From contig NC_050467.1 of assembly GCF_013373865.1 (NCBI RefSeq), positions 20,730,996-20,794,995 on the forward strand: a stretch of DNA of 64,000 nucleotides, given 5' to 3'. The translations under genes and the position numbers were made by a program. The DNA is from Monomorium pharaonis (lineage: Eukaryota > Arthropoda > Insecta > Hymenoptera > Formicidae). Below the pieces are notes generated by a model. The model had not been told where the DNA came from, made no database searches, and saw only the letters and a list, made by a program, of their open reading frames with translations. This document shows positions 63,223-64,000 of the stretch, piece after piece (the stretch's first letter is position 1; every line of letters starts with the position of its first letter).

Positions 63223-64000
63223 AGAATAGGTACGGATGTGTGGGTACAGAGGATGGCGATGGTTCGTGTGAGTATAAGAGGGTTCGGAATCGCGTCAGAT
63301 GACGGGATTTTTCAAAATGTGAAAACTAATATTGCAAACCCACGGCCTCTTGTGGGAATGGGTCATCTCGACTATGACTGGCAACGCCTCACCCTCATTT
63401 CAACGGCGCCTTGATATCCTTCTTTCCTCTCGTGCTTTCCTATTTCAGAACTGCTTTCTTTTTTTACTTCATCCTATCCTATCCTCTCCGCTACGTCGCC
63501 AGCCTAGTCCTTCGGTCACCCTCTTCCCTTTTATGTATGTCGTTTGTGTGTATGTATATGTAATGTCATATATAGCGAAGGAATATACCGTGTAGCTCAG
63601 TGACAGTTACTACGGGTATCTATATAGCGATTCACGGTACACCGCCTCTCATCGGCCTGTCTGCGTCGTGGAAAGGGAGTTTTCTTTATTAAAGCTCGCC
63701 GAAGTGACCAAAATATGAGTTTATATCTACTATGGAACCGCCTGCTCGTGGTAACCCTCGTCTGGCGGTTTTCGTCATCATAGAAAATGAGGTACAAATA
63801 TAAATTCCGTTAGGTTTGTGTCTTTTGTTATAAAGTTTAAATAACTTCTGACTTACTTAAATATGGAAATAAAAAATAATTTAATAAATGACTTAATTTA
63901 CATTCATATATACATTAATTAAATTATGTGAGTAATAAAGAGAATAAACACACGTAGATTTATGTAGACATGTATGTATACACATACATATGAGATGTTC

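Larger units (their letters stand above)
35391..64000 (-). other. presumed upstream intron, at least 28.6 kb
   Basis: No minus-strand RRM1 or RRM2-start motif was found by eye in this stretch, so it is most simply one long intron of the TIAR/Rox8-like gene. It contains two local duplications, a broken coding-like segment at 50444-50816, an inverted repeat at 56461-56501 and GC-richer blocks near 37.3-38.0, 41.4-42.1, 47.4-47.95, 51.5-52.6, 54.0-54.5, 55.3-56.4, 59.0-59.7 and 62.9-63.7 kb. Many microsatellites are also present. A missed small exon, an alternative first exon or an unrelated short gene cannot be excluded. Confidence 0.6.

Noticed and set aside
1..64000. CRISPR arrays, operons or prokaryotic genes
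   Set aside because: No regularly spaced repeats with unique spacers. The gene is spliced, with GT/AG introns, and the window is eukaryotic.

Overview
The window is an insect nuclear segment, most likely hymenopteran and probably from an ant. That inference rests on an AT-rich background broken by CpG-containing islands, very many dinucleotide microsatellites, long introns, and the protein sequence of the only gene I can recognise. The gene is the 3' part of a TIA-1/TIAR/Rox8-type RNA-binding protein on the minus strand. Six coding exons, read in transcript order, lie at 35390-35315, 30146-30044, 8213-8033, 3856-3727, 2254-2013 and 1475-1292. They join in frame through canonical GT/AG sites. 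They encode the second half of RRM2, all of RRM3, and an Ala/Gly/Gln/Pro-rich C-terminal low-complexity region, about 305 residues in total. RRM1 and the start of RRM2 were not found and should lie beyond 64000. The very last coding exon after 1292 could not be placed.

Layout by region. 1-1291: 3' end of the gene, with an unresolved terminal exon and candidate poly(A) signals. 1292-8213: four exons separated by introns of 537, 1472 and 4176 nt. The 4.2 kb intron carries a palindromic MITE-like element at about 7334-7537. 8214-30043: a 21.8 kb intron with an inverted pair of long (AG)n and (TC)n tracts, a possible piggyBac relic, and hairpins. 30044-30146: exon. 30147-35314: a 5.2 kb intron with a clean 206 bp TA-flanked MITE at 32609-32814 with perfect 23-nt inverted termini (TA included). 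35315-35390: exon. 35391-64000: at least 28.6 kb of apparent upstream intron with two local segmental duplications (37.8/38.2 kb and 48.2/48.4 kb), a broken coding-like segment at 50444-50816, several GC-rich stretches and many microsatellites.

I saw no tRNA, rRNA, CRISPR, operon or prokaryotic feature. Most other open frames are chance frames in low-complexity or GC-rich intron sequence. I see no clear undescribed system. The most checkable leads are the two MITEs, the broken reading frame near 50.6 kb, the complementary purine/pyrimidine tracts at 11.4/11.7 kb, and pyrimidine-rich tracts just after the 5' splice sites of a gene whose product is known to act on such tracts.
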